Source: Struthio camelus (taxonomy: Eukaryota > Chordata > Aves > Struthioniformes > Struthionidae). Taken from it: a DNA stretch of 64,000 nucleotides. The notes below the pieces were generated by a model. That model did not search any database. It saw only the letters and a list, made by a program, of their open reading frames with translations, and had not been told where the DNA came from. Below, piece by piece: positions 1-10,899 of this stretch. Position 1 is the stretch's first letter; each line of letters opens with the position of its first letter. The stretch is taken from the NCBI RefSeq assembly GCF_040807025.1, contig NC_090952.1, positions 26,347,068 to 26,411,067 of the forward strand, in the 5' to 3' direction. A program made the translations under genes and the position numbers.

Positions 1-1013
1 CACAAAATCTATGCAGCTGCTCTCGAACTCCACATGAGGTATCGTTCAGAGGAAAATGAGTTGCGCCAGTTTTGCGTTGTTTTAAAATGGAAAGTCATTT
101 GAACAGATCGGGGTTTTTAATCAAAGAATTGTGACGAGTAGGATTTGCTCTTCCCTGGAGTAGATGGCTGCAGAAGACCCTCCTGCAGTTCTTGGTTAAA
201 CAAAAAGTGTTGGACTCGCTTTTATAAGGAAAAAGCAATTTCTACGCATATGCTAGTAGATTGAAATTAGTAGTAGATGGGAAAAATGAGCGACCTCTGC
301 CCTAGAGTTTTATAGTCTGAATATTAATTCTGTGTCACTTAAATTACATTTGGCTCTGTCATGCGGTGTCACAGTACAGCTCGTTTACGTGGAAGAAAAC
401 AAGGCTCTCTTCAGTTGTCTGTCAGGTGCAAATAGTGGCCATAATTTTGTAAACCCTTTTCAATGAAGGCAATTAGGACAAAACCAGGAAGGTTGCTGAC
501 TTCTTTCTGGGCCTCTGGAAGATGCGGTGCAGCGGTACGGCTTATTTGGGATAAATGGTACGGCTTACTGGGAGGCATGAGAGCAGCCTCGGGTGAGGAA
601 CGGTGAGTAGGACCACAGATATCCCACGGCGGTGCACAGTTATTTCACTTTCTTGCACACAGATCATAGGAGTAGATGAAAATAATATTTTTTGCAACTT
701 CTAAGATTAGTATTTTTCATAGATTGGCATATGGAACACCCTGAAGTTGGGGTTATATATGAAACCAGCTGATGTCCGTGAAGCACTCTTCCCTAAGGGT
801 GACCATTTGGGAAGGAAGACCTCAGCACTGGCAAAGTGCTTGCCCTGGCAAGTTTCTGTCAACTGTATCTTCTTTCAAAATCTTTGTTGCACTTCTTCTG
901 ATATTTTACTATTCTTTTAATTCCTTCACCTTTCCTTACCAATTCTATTTTCCTTTTTTTTTTCTCCTGAAAAAAATGCCATCCTCACATGTTTCATATA
1001 AAATGAAAATAAG

Positions 1014-1019
1014 TTTATT
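1014..1019 (-). terminator. Poly(A) signal AATAAA after the candidate terminal exon
   Basis: The plus strand reads TTTATT, which is AATAAA on the minus strand, 90 bases beyond the TGA of the candidate terminal exon. Cleavage would fall near 990-1000. The hexamer is common in AT-rich DNA, so its value lies only in its position. Confidence 0.35.
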
Positions 1020-1108
1020 TCCGATCTTTCTGCTCAGGGAAGTCTAATGTCTTTGTCCTCTGAAGATTTTCAGAGGGAAAGCTGACTTCTGTTAAACCTA
1101 GAGCTCTC

Positions 1109-1362
1109 TCAGATTAAGATATTTCCAACCACTTCATGTTGACAAGGGATGTCTCTGGCTTCCTCCAGCGCTGTCCTGCCAAAAGGCTGATTGTTGAGCA
1201 GAAGATTAATGAAAAGGGCATGCAGGTCTTTACCTGGAACATACTTCCAATAACGGAGCTCTGGGAGCAGGCGTGCCTTCTGCACTGTCTTATGAACGTT
1301 TAAATGCTCGATTTCGGACAGCCTGTTAATAGGTTCAGCTTTGAACCCTGGCCTTTGCCCAC
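1109..1362 (-). CDS. Candidate terminal coding exon of an unrecognised gene
   Basis: I do not recognise the protein. The minus strand has an acceptor (CTCCGTAG) ending at 1363, then 83 open codons to a TGA at 1109-1111. The peptide looks like real protein, for example FKAEPINRLSEIEHLNVHK and then KARLLPELRYWKYVP, and the C-terminus ends in EVVGNILI. The exon opens with the last two bases of a codon, so the upstream exon must end in phase 1, as the candidate exon at 4020-4077 does. An AATAAA lies 90 bases past the stop. An internal CCAG/GTAAAG near 1233 is a good donor, so this could be an internal exon that is sometimes spliced earlier. No domain can be named. A chance ORF is possible. Confidence 0.42.
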
Positions 1363-4019
1363 CTACGGAGCACAAATTAGAGCTTTCGTTAGTCAAGTAG
1401 CGCTAATCCACCCAGGTAGGAATGATGTGTCCCCCAAACATAGCAACCTGGGGGAGATGAGCTGCGAGTTATCTGCCCTGTTTGTTAGGGGCTGTGTCTA
1501 AATCTTCTGTGTCTTATAATGAATTGCATACAGTTAACGCTTAACAGACGCCATCACAGCATGACAAAACCCTTCACGTAGGCAGATAATTTCATTTATT
1601 CAGTCTTTACATTTGAACGAAATGGTGTTTCCTCAGAATCCCCTGGTAGCGTTTCTGGGAGAAAGCAGCAGTGAAACGGCGAGCACAGTAAAGTTAATGC
1701 TCTACTTCTTGCTCTCGCAGCTGCACCCATGAGCCTGTGGCACAGGCTAAATTACAGCTCTTCACCAGTGAAGAGTGGGCCTGGAACTGGTACAGGCAGG
1801 ACGAGCATCCCACCAACACGCACAAAATGTTTTCTTGCGGACTCGTCCTTATTGGCCTTTTCCAGAACTTTCACTCTCATTTCCTGATCTCCTATTTCAT
1901 CAGCTATAAAGATCTTCAATTTCAGAAGAGAAAAGTCTATTAGGAGTATAATAAGATATAGAAACTTGAGCTGTCGTGGGTTTAAAATTCAAGTGATTAT
2001 TTTCCTTCTGTCATACAAAGAAAACTACAAAGTATACTCCACAATGAGCGTGTATTATGGGACCTACAGTGGTATCCAGGAGGCTCTTAGCACACTATTT
2101 TCATTTAAAGAAAAAGGTGACTGCTGAGATATGTGCTTCAAGACAATTTAATGGGTCTCTTTTCACTGCTAGAGATCAGGTATTTGACAGTTGCAAAATG
2201 TTTACTACAGCTGCAAAAGCACAGACTCTAAACATGTCGGAGATGATGATGAGCCTGATGAGACTCATGAATCAAAAATTTAGCTGCCTGTGGATAGGGA
2301 GAAAATTTCAGCAGCAGCCACGAGCTTATACGTAGGACGCTGCTGTAATGACCGCCCTCCTTGAGCTCAAAGGCAGCGGAGCAGAAAAGGACCCTCAGGC
2401 AGTCAGCTATTCCACCTCCCCTCCCCAAACTGACCACCTCACTACCTTCGATGACCTTCTACAAATGTCTTCAGAAGTCCGGTTTTGTTCATTCCTCTTT
2501 TTTTTTTTTTTTGAGCAATCGACTAGAATTTTTGGTTGATTAAAACATTTGCTTTTAGGAAAAGGTACGTGTGCAATATTAATTACATTATAGGAAAAGA
2601 AAATAGCTATTTCCATATATCTGCATCAACAGATGTTGTCCTGTGCATAGTGTCAAGGATTTGTCACTTGTGTTATATACCTTAAAAGGTATCTTGGGTG
2701 GTTTTTTGATTATAGCAGAGGATCTGGATTTCCATTAGTGCTAACTTTTCAGTGCTAATTTGAGAGAAGTGAATGGGAACGAGTTTTCAGAAGATATTAC
2801 CTTCTCTATGGTGAAGGAGACGCTTGATCTATAATTTTAAAACTTCGCTTACGTTTTGCTTAAAATCCTTCCGTTGGCTGTTCTTGAGTTCAAAGCAAAT
2901 CATGATCAGCTTTAGAGGAAAACAAATAAAAATACCATTTCTCTACATGGTACGTAAGCTCTGTGTCAGCGACATACCTGTCTGTTAATGAAAAGAGGAA
3001 AACGTCTTGTTTGCGGTCTCCGTTTGGGATGTTCAGGTTTTGCAAAGAGGAGGTTGGTCTTGATCAGAGACTTTGGTGGCAGCTCACCAAAACAGAGATC
3101 TAGGACTGGAAAGCAGCAACACTTTCAAAAGAGGAAATAGCTGTGTTTCTTTAACCATCACATCCTGACTGTCATTTTATAAAATATGTCTCAATTTGAG
3201 AGAATGTTAGAAATGTTTTTTTACTGGAGAAATGTTAATGCAGCATTGCAGTGAACAGACTAAAAGAACTCCAAAGAAGTCCAAAAGTAACCTGTTGAGT
3301 AGTAGAGGAAACTTCTAAGAGTACTAATGAGCCTGTATTTGCAATGATTATTAGGCCAACCCTTAGACATACATAGTTTTACTCTCATTCTCAGAAGTTT
3401 AGTCTTTAAAATCTAGACAGAAATGACCTCTGTGAATATTTCATACAAAGAACAAAGCAAATCCTGTTTGGGGCCCTTTCTTTAATCTAGCTCTTCTTCT
3501 CTCAGTTCCTCTTTCACTTCTTCCTCATCACAGATATTCCCAACAATTCAACGGAAAGAGGCAGAATAATCCAATGTTTCTGCTGGAGTTTTACAGTCGT
3601 GTTTTGAACGTTTCTCTTGCCTGCTCGCCTTTCATGAAATTTACTGCTTTTCAGTTTTTCAGTGATTCTGAAAAAGGGCTGTGTCCCATCTAAACGGAGG
3701 TAGTTATGTTTTATCCAACCATTTGGTTGGAGATGGTTGCTCCAGACTGGGGAAAGGGAGGAAAGTCAGACAAGGAAATGCAGGCTGGTATCTGCTTATG
3801 TTGTACTAATTTAACTGGACTTAAATCTATTCTTGGAGTTTATACTCCCTAATTATATTGTTTTCTACATGATTAAAATGGTAATAGAAAGCCGGTTATG
3901 AGTGAGGCTGAAGTCATTGCTGTGGAAAAAAGCCCCAATTTAAAGAAAGCATCAGCATTGCTGCCAAGGTTAAGTGCAGCAGGCTCTGCTTTAACCGTGT
4001 CGAGTTTTGAGTGAGTTAC
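1363..4019. other. Intronic or intergenic stretch, no firm feature
   Basis: AT-rich sequence between two candidate minus-strand exons. It holds a T-run near 2499-2512. On the minus strand at about 3478-3650, two protein-like pieces (one with KTPAETLDYSASFR, one ending EELREEELD) share a frame but are split by a TGA, and I found no convincing splice sites for them. Confidence 0.4.
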
Positions 4020-4077
4020 CCCAAAGTACTGCAAAACAGTGGCCGAGGTTACTGAGATTTTTTCGTTCATCAGGTGA
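4020..4077 (-). CDS. Candidate 58-nt coding exon of an unrecognised gene
   Basis: The minus strand shows an acceptor TTTGTTCTAG before 4077 and a donor GGG/GTAACT after 4020. Between them one frame reads SPDERKNLSNLGHCFAVLW plus one base. It starts in phase 0 and ends in phase 1, which matches the phase needed by the candidate terminal exon at 1109-1362. The exon is short and the donor only fair, so the phase match is the main support. Function unknown. Confidence 0.28.
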
Positions 4078-4332
4078 CTAGAACAAAGCGAAAGTTTAAT
4101 GAAACGGGGAGAGGAGTATGAGTTTATGCAGATATGTTTTACGAAATGCCTATACAGAACATGTTTACTCTTACGTGGTCAAAACACATATTGATATTCA
4201 CAGGGAGCTCTGCAACAGTATTGATCTGGTTTCTAAGAAAGTTAGGATGCTTTCTTTTTCTAACACATCCCTATTCCAATTTTATGTTTTTTGTCAGACT
4301 ATAATAAGTTATGGTTTTAATGTACTACATAC

Positions 4333-4520
4333 ATGTTTTTTCTGTCATTTCCGTTTTTTTCCTTAACTCTTCAGAAGACTCATACTTGACTGAAGCAGGG
4401 GAATTACCGCATGCTTCTAAAATGTCTGGTTCCTTTTTTGTGCTTTTAATCGCTTTTCCTATTAATTCTTCATCCAGGATTTTTTCTTCTGCGTCAGCTT
4501 CATAAACTTCATTGCTGTAT
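4333..4520 (-). CDS. Candidate acidic coding exon with a strong acceptor
   Basis: A textbook acceptor (nine T then CCAG) precedes 4520 on the minus strand. One frame then stays open for 62 codons to a TAG. It is rich in Glu, Asp and Lys, with segments EADAEEKILDEELIGKAIK and SPASVKYESSEELRKK, suggesting a charged helical or disordered region. Two donors are possible: GCG/GTAATT, giving an exon end at 4408, and ACAT/GTATGT, giving an end at 4333. Both leave phase 1, compatible with the terminal exon at 1109-1362 but not with the 58-nt exon at 4020-4077, so this could be an alternative exon. It needs a phase-2 donor upstream, which I could not place. The gene is not recognised. Confidence 0.33.
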
Positions 4521-4971
4521 CTGGAAAAAAAAAGTGAAGTGTAACATAGCTCTCGTGCTCAAATAAGTTTTCTAGAACAACCGTACGTTGACAAAATATG
4601 GTCTAGGCTGGGGGCTAAGGGTGTAACTGAGACCTTAATACTGCAAGCATTAAAAATATACATTGCCACACTGCTTTCAGTCCTCTGGTGCTTGCAGTGG
4701 AGTGGCGGCACGAGAGAATTTACAGGTCTGTGCTGCTGGGGCCGGGTGACGCGAAGACAGCAGGCTAACTTTTAGATGGGCTGTATGGATTATGGTTTCT
4801 TTGCTTTTTGCATATCCTGTGTCATAGAATCTTAACCGCAGCACAAAAAAGGCTTAATTACTTTACAGTGCGTGCTTAGCTGTGCTTTAATCAACCATCG
4901 GCATTTCTGTTTAGAAATAAATTTTTAAATTGTGCAGATCTGCTGAGGTGGATTATACAGGGCTGCTTCAC

Positions 4972-5085
4972 ACTCCTCTGAAGAGCAACGTTGGCCTGCT
5001 TGAGTTGTTGACCAGCTACAGACGATTCGTGGTACTGCATGGCTCTGAGCTGTGCCGCTTTTGACTGCTGTGTGGCGTTCAGATG
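4972..5085 (-). CDS. Candidate Gln-rich helical coding exon
   Basis: The minus strand has an acceptor GTTCCTTTTTCTAG ending at 5086, followed in phase 0 by a reading frame with vertebrate-like codon use (many CAG, CTC, AAC, GCC). It includes HLNATQQSKAAQLRAMQ and GQQLKQANVALQRS, which suggests a long amphipathic or coiled-coil helix. The 3' edge is uncertain: AGT/GTGAAG would end the exon at 4972 in phase 0 and join the 4020-4077 exon, but that donor is weak and the frame stays open for about 25 more codons. The upstream exon at 5375-5428 ends in phase 0, so the junction is in frame. No family is recognised. Confidence 0.4.
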
Positions 5086-5374
5086 CTAGAAAAAGGAACT
5101 CTGTCAAGGCTGTATGAGCTAGAATACCATAAGTTTGTGCACATGCATGTGTAGCCATATATGGATAAAACAATAACATTGCTGTATGTAAATAGAAATT
5201 GCATTTACTTTCTATTATAGATAACTTCTGGAGAGAATAAGCACAGTATGTGAAAATTGCTTTTATACCAGATGAAGCGGCAAAAAGCAAATTTGAATTT
5301 CCTAAGTGAAAACTTTGAACTACAACCACTCTTCACAAATACAGTAAGGAGAGATATTTCCAGCTCTTACTTAC

Positions 5375-5428
5375 TCTTCCAGATTTTCCATCATATATAC
5401 GTTGCTCTTTGGTCAGCACACTTGAATC
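5375..5428 (-). CDS. Candidate 54-nt coding exon with consensus donor
   Basis: The minus strand carries an acceptor CTATTCACAG, then exactly 18 codons reading DSSVLTKEQRIYDGKSGR, then a near-perfect donor GGAAGA/GTAAGTAAG. Both ends are phase 0, as are the neighbouring edges of the candidate exons at 5663-5803 and 4972-5085. This is the best-formed internal exon in the cluster. The peptide is too short to identify. Confidence 0.42.
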
Positions 5429-5662
5429 CTGTGAATAGATTTGAAACCGAGGACAGTTCAATTGGCACAAGTGACACTATTACATCACTAAATGACACCA
5501 CGTTGTTTTTATGACGTCATGCTTCTGTTTTTCATTGGTAGTGGCAGAACCTAACTCTAGCCAACGTCTAGGTATTCTCTGAATGCTGAAGGGCCAAAAA
5601 ATCTGCATGAATCAGTCTGTGTACAGCTTCCCTGATCCCTGGCTAGCCAGGGCTCGCAGCAC

Positions 5663-5803
5663 CCCAGACTGCTTTTCATCTCTGCTTTTTCGGTAGCTCT
5701 GATAGCGTTCTTTGCTGTATAAATACATGGAAAAGTGCTTGGCCTGTCTGGCAAAATCTGCCAGGAGGCAGTCAGGAAAATATTTCACTGAGGCGCCGCA
5801 GCC
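5663..5803 (-). CDS. Candidate 47-codon coding exon
   Basis: Following the acceptor GATGCAG on the minus strand, phase 0 gives 47 codons including KYFPDCLLADFARQAKHF and SKERYQSYRKSRDEK, a soluble, basic, helix-prone stretch. A weak donor GGG/GTGCTG ends the exon in phase 0. The frame continues another 16 codons to TGA at 5612-5614, so the 3' edge is uncertain. An alternative acceptor (GCGCCTCAG) would start it at 5787. The function and family are unknown. Confidence 0.35.
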
Positions 5804-6093
5804 CTGCATCAGCCGTTATTCTATGGGAAAGCAGCTCGTGGGCGTGTTTTGACGGTGCTTTATTGCACCTTTGCCTTAGAGTTGGAGAAAAATTTAGGTT
5901 GCGTGAAGTATTTGTGTTAGGGGTGGTAGACAATTTTATCCACCCAAACGGGGTGGAAGATTGAAAGAAAAATGAAATGCTTTCTTTGACACTTTTGTCA
6001 ACTGAAAGAATTTGATGCTTCATTTTGAGGTGATGTTTTGAGCCTAGTTACTGAGTGAAGGATGGTTATGACACTTTAATAGGTCTCCTCCAC

Positions 6094-6133
6094 CTTTTCC
6101 AGCTCTTCCAGAAAGTACCTATAGCCCATGATT
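6094..6133 (-). CDS. Candidate 40-nt coding exon
   Basis: A minus-strand acceptor GGCTTGCAG and donor AAAAG/GTGGAG frame the codons IMGYRYFLEELEK after a single base that completes a split codon (phase 2 in, phase 0 out). It joins the 5663-5803 candidate in frame. Very short exons like this are easily found by chance, so confidence is low. Confidence 0.22.
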
Positions 6134-8600
6134 CTGCAAGCCAGATTGTTGGGATTTTTTTTTTTTTTTGGAAGTTCTTTTAAAAATTAGCATTTCTCTT
6201 TGGCAGCAGCGCTGAGATGCACTGAGTTGGTGAGCCTTGGAGTGAGTGGGCAGCCTGGCCCCGTTCCCGGGGGGGCTGGGAAGAGCTGGGGATGGCTAAA
6301 ACCTCCTGGTGCCTCTGGCTGAATCCCCTTCCTGGCTGTGAAAGACTAAACCAGGTCAAGCTTCGGACCAACTTGTTCCAACTGATACAGATTTACAGAC
6401 ACAAAACAAAAATGCACTTATGTATGTACTTACTCTAATGTTTTTCTGATGTTAAACTGCTCCCTGAATCAGGTGCTCATATCTAGCTCCTGCTATAATT
6501 GCAGAAACTTCTCTTTAAATCTAACCTCTCATGAGAGGTGATTCTATTCAAAGAAGAAGAAATGTTTACAGGATAATCCTTGAAACCCCGGACCCCATCA
6601 CTGCATCACAGGGCAGAGTAGCTCGTTTGTTTCCACTGAACACTACAATGAGCAACATTCGTACTGAAAAATAAATGAGATTTGGAAAATGACTGCATCT
6701 GAATAACTGCAAATTTTATTAACAGCATCGATTTAAATAATGCTTTTTTTCCTGCAATGTTTATCCTGCTTGTGTCCCTGTCTATCTGTTTGCCCAAATC
6801 TGTAAATCATTCATTTGATCACTTGTTCACAATTTATTAAAATTGATTACTGTTGTTTTCACAGGCGTAATCTATTTTCCAGATAATCTTCATCACTTTA
6901 ATCCTCAGATAATTCACGTCGTGTAGCGGTCAGACGGCGAGATGCTCTGGGACGAGCGTCTGCTGCAGCTACGAAGGATCAAGCGTGAGAAAATGTTTTG
7001 TGCTTCCTGGAGGTGGGGACTAGTTAGGGGGCTAGTGGTGTTGGGGGGCCCCTTCTGACCCCTTGCCTCCTCGGGCTCGGGAGTCATTGATAACAACTAC
7101 GAAACTGTTGCTTCAAGGAGAAAAGGGGATTGCGCTGCTCAGGAATGAGGTATCTGTTTAACATGAATACACAAATTAGGCATGTGCAATAAAAACTGGA
7201 GGTGGGCAAGCAGGAGGTGAGGTCTGTGCATGGTGCTCCTGAGCCAGTCGGCACCTCCGCCTCTGGGAACCGCCAGGCTTGCCGGAAAAGGCCGAGTCTC
7301 GCACCGCGGAGAGGAGGGCAAGGGGAAGGAGCAGCAACTGCTCTGCACCCTTCTCCCGCCTGCTAAGACATAGGTGGAAACCGTCCCTCCTCGGGGGCTC
7401 TGCCCCTCAGTTACACCCGGGGAAGCAAGTCTGGGCTCCGATCTCTCCAGACGTCAGCGTTTCCCCTGTGAAAGCCTTCTGGCTTCACAGCCAAGGCTTG
7501 CTGAATCTTCCATTTTTTTAAAACGAAAATGCTTTTCTCCCCAGCCTTAACATCACAAGAAGATGTCTCCAGGCGTCAGGTCTGGAGGGCTGAGCTGCCT
7601 TTTCCAGCCAGGTGCGTGGGAGCTCCGCACAACGCTCTGAGCAAGAAGTGGGAGAGCGGGAAGGCAGCTGCCGAGCTCCAGCGCCGTGCCGTCGCCAAGC
7701 CGCAGAGCTCAGCCCGGCCAAGGGGGCAACCGAAGCTCTCCAAGTGTAAGGCCTGGATAAATGTTTGCATTTTTACATTTACAGCAAATATTACACTTGT
7801 TTGCATGTATTTGGGGAGTACAGTTAAGAAAAACAGAAGAAGATGAGAATTATAAGGTAATAGAAAATAAGTTGACTGAATCTTCTCATGTTCAGCATTT
7901 TTCTACAAAAAAGCATAGAATTTTGCAAAGAAACCACGCACAGGCTTGCACGGAAAGTTGTTTTCTTTCTCAGTTATTTTATAATGAAGATTTTCTGTTC
8001 ATTTGTAGGTATTCTTATTTGCAAACAAATTATTTAACTACTTAAGATATTAGAATTAATCACTGCAGTTTTCCTTAACATTAGAAAGCTTTCTGGTAAT
8101 ATCTCATGGGTTTTTGTTGGAGTTTGTTCTGTAAAGGCTGCATGATATTTCGAGGTTTCAAAGAGATCACGGGAGTCAGTTTCCCTCCTTCAAAGCATTG
8201 TGACTGCTTTGGGTTCATCCTCCAGAAAATTCAGATATCCAACAGGAAATGTTCAGAAGTCTCCTTCTATAGGTGGACAGCTCTCTTGAAACAATTTCGC
8301 ATTTGACTGAAGAGACTTCCTCTTTCAGGCAGCTACGTACTTCATTCCTTGTTTCTCATTTATGAGGAAAACATAAAAAAGCTTTCTGCACTTAAAGTCA
8401 CTCTAGTAACACTCTAAATTCTATGCTTAAGGATGCATTTAATTAAAGATTGACTATGGCATAAAGTGTAGGTTAATTAAATACCAATCAATTCCCACAT
8501 AAAATACATACAAAGGGGCTTTGACTCAGTACAATGAGTCTCCAGGAGAGGAGACCCCCTCTTGCATACTGTGCAGCTGAAGAATGATTTCAGCACATAG
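6134..8600. other. Gene-poor stretch, no firm feature
   Basis: Mixed-composition sequence. A slightly CpG-rich block spans about 7250-7740. On the plus strand, 7544-7610 has a fair acceptor and the donor GCCAG/GTGCGT, but the 22-codon peptide is not convincing. Nothing else can be supported. Confidence 0.3.
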
Positions 8601-8617
8601 GGGAAAGCTTGCTGGTT

Positions 8618-8645
8618 AAAAACAAAACAAAACAAAACAAAAACA
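8618..8645 (+). repeat. (AAAAC)n simple repeat
   Basis: About five copies of AAAAC with slightly irregular ends. It may be the remains of a retroposon tail, but no element body is recognisable beside it. Confidence 0.8.
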
Positions 8646-8924
8646 GAAGTACCCGTATAAAAGCTATGTTTATGGAAATAAAGCCCTGATTTGATGTGTT
8701 CCTACTGTTTAGAGACTTTCCCATTGACCCCTGGGATTTCATTCAGGTCCTTTAGTTACACCTGCCTCATCCTGACAGATAAAACTCCAGCTGAGGAAGG
8801 AAAAAACTCTGAAGTGCTGTAGTCAACGTATTCCAAAGATTTTTGTCAAGGTGCCTCACCCAAGTCCCTTAAGGAGTGGTTACTATGAGAGGTGTCAAAT
8901 GAAGCCAGCAAATCCAAAATTAAC

Positions 8925-9190
8925 AAAATAAGATGATTCTTCATGAAACAAGTAGTTAAATTGTGGAAGGCCTGATGTAGGACATTGTATTTGCCAGCAG
9001 TTTAGGTGGGTTTCAACGAAGACGGGAATTCTAGAGGATTTGGACGAGGAGTCTTACATGGGAGAGGAAATCCTGTTGATTTTGTCCCAATCCTGTGTTT
9101 TCTCTTGGGCCTTGGGGACATCTGTGGCCTCACAGTGCTGGCCTTAGTGGAAGGTTGGTCTGACCTGCCACCTCTGTTCCCATGTACTAC
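8925..9190 (+). mobile_element. Degraded CR1-type LINE fragment (3' region)
   Basis: The order of landmarks follows the 3' part of amniote CR1 elements: a TTCTTCATGAAACA-like start, GTTAAATTGTGGAA, a GTTTAGGTGGGTTTCAA block, then GGTTGGTCTGACC near the end. CR1 is the dominant LINE family of birds, crocodilians and turtles. Many substitutions and small indels show it is old and inactive. No reverse-transcriptase ORF remains. Confidence 0.65.
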
Positions 9191-10149
9191 AGCCAGCTCG
9201 GTTTTACAAAAGGTGACAGCGAATGCTGAGATACTAATGCCTAAATTTCACAAAGATGTATGGAGTTTGTACTCCTCTACTGATAGCCTTTAATTTGAGA
9301 CCACATAGACAGTCTTCAAAACAGAGGCCTTAGTTTTAAAGATCATGCGGAAAATTATGGGCAGATTTTCTATACCAGCTGGATCTACTTCTTAAACAGA
9401 CTTCGTAAGATCATTTTCAAAACGCCCACTTGCCGTTCTCCATAGTACTTTAGCAATGTTATTTAAGTGGTGAAAAGTGAAGTTACCCTACCTAGGAGTA
9501 GTGAAGTACTTTTAAATCAAGTATTTTTTTTTTAAAGTTCTTTAGAACTTTTTTGGTGGAAATTCTCATGCTAGGAAAACCAGAGCTAAACGTAATAGTT
9601 GTATTCAGTAGAAAAATCTTTAATATAATTTTGAAATATTTTCGTTTGTTAACACCTGGCTGTATTAGACATACAACTGTCCTTTTATTTCCCCTTAAAT
9701 AATCCCCTTGAATCAAAGCTTTCCTCAGTGGTAAGTCTTTTAGAGCTGTCTATCTTCTCCTTTAGAAGCATATTTTATATTAGCATAGTGCTGCCCCTCC
9801 AAGGAACTCAAGGTAGCTGGTCAGCATGATAGGGCCTATTAGAAGGATTGTTTCAGTTTTTGCAGAAGGAAATCTCTTTTTCTCTCTCATTTTGTCGTTT
9901 CACCCTGCTATTGAGTTCTGGAGGGCCAGAAAGAGGTGCCTCTACATACGCTAGGTTTTGAGCCAGTGAAGTTGCGGGGAGCTCAAGGCACACAGAGATG
10001 AATTCCCTTGAATCTCATGAGGCTGCAGTGCATGTTGTTGGTATTGTGCTCGACACATGCACAGGAGGCACAGGTTGCAAAAATGAAGTTGCAAGTTAAT
10101 TGTTCTTGCTGCCAAAAGGCCTAGGTTAGTTGCTGTCATTACACTAATT

Positions 10150-10720
10150 TTCATACTGTCTTAGTGACCTTCATATCATATTAACAATTTTATATTATGT
10201 TAGCAAATTGCTCAGTGAGAGCTGCTAGTCTGATTGCATTCTGAAGGTCATTAATATGATATGAAAATCTTATTGTAGTCTCTGCTTTCATATTTTATTA
10301 GTGATATGGAAAGCAATAAAAAGTCTGCCTTTTTTTTCTGGGAGGTTCCCCAGGGAAGCCAGCTCTACAGTAGTGGTGTCCCACATTGGCTCCTAATCCA
10401 ATCTCAATGGGAAGTTCAATTTCTTCATCATTAATTATTTAGCTGTATTTAACTGCTGTAAATTCTTAGATTTTTTTTAACTGTTGAGTTTGATGACCTC
10501 TAAAGACATTGATATTAACCAATGCATTATGAAATATAGTTGCTTAATGCAAATAAAAGCTAGCTCTTCCACAAGGATTTGTGTGAAGGCATAATAATGG
10601 CAAATTTAATTTTTCTGCTATAACAGTGAAGGCTTATTGTATTACCACCTTTGGTGCAATTCAGAATTGCAAAATGAAGGATGAAGGCAATTGCAGCAGT
10701 GGAATTCCCTTAAGGCAAGC
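10150..10720. promoter_or_regulatory. Candidate conserved non-coding element with inverted repeat and octamer
   Basis: AT-rich, repeat-free sequence with many homeodomain/POU-like cores. A perfect octamer ATGCAAAT lies at 10547-10554. A perfect 15-bp inverted repeat pairs 10170-10184 with 10251-10265, each beside a TGACCTT/AAGGTCA nuclear-receptor half-site. The texture is like vertebrate developmental enhancers. Conservation itself is inferred, not measured. Confidence 0.3.
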
Positions 10721-10899
10721 TTTGCTCCGGCTGTAATTCCTGCAGGCTGCTCCGTCTGCGGCCACCGGGCCTTTCTGGAGGGGAAGCCACCGGCACTGGT
10801 GCCACGCTTTCGTTAAATGGACTTCCCAGTGCAGCCAGCTACTAATCAGCTACGCCATGATCGGGAAAAGTTAACAACTCAGGTCTCGTTTTCTGTTCC

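Noticed and set aside
3873-4070. Longer minus-strand frame overlapping the 58-nt candidate exon, and a plus-strand frame of about 40 codons opposite it
   Set aside because: Neither matches the splice signals at 4077 and 4020; the frame kept is the only one consistent with the neighbours' phases.
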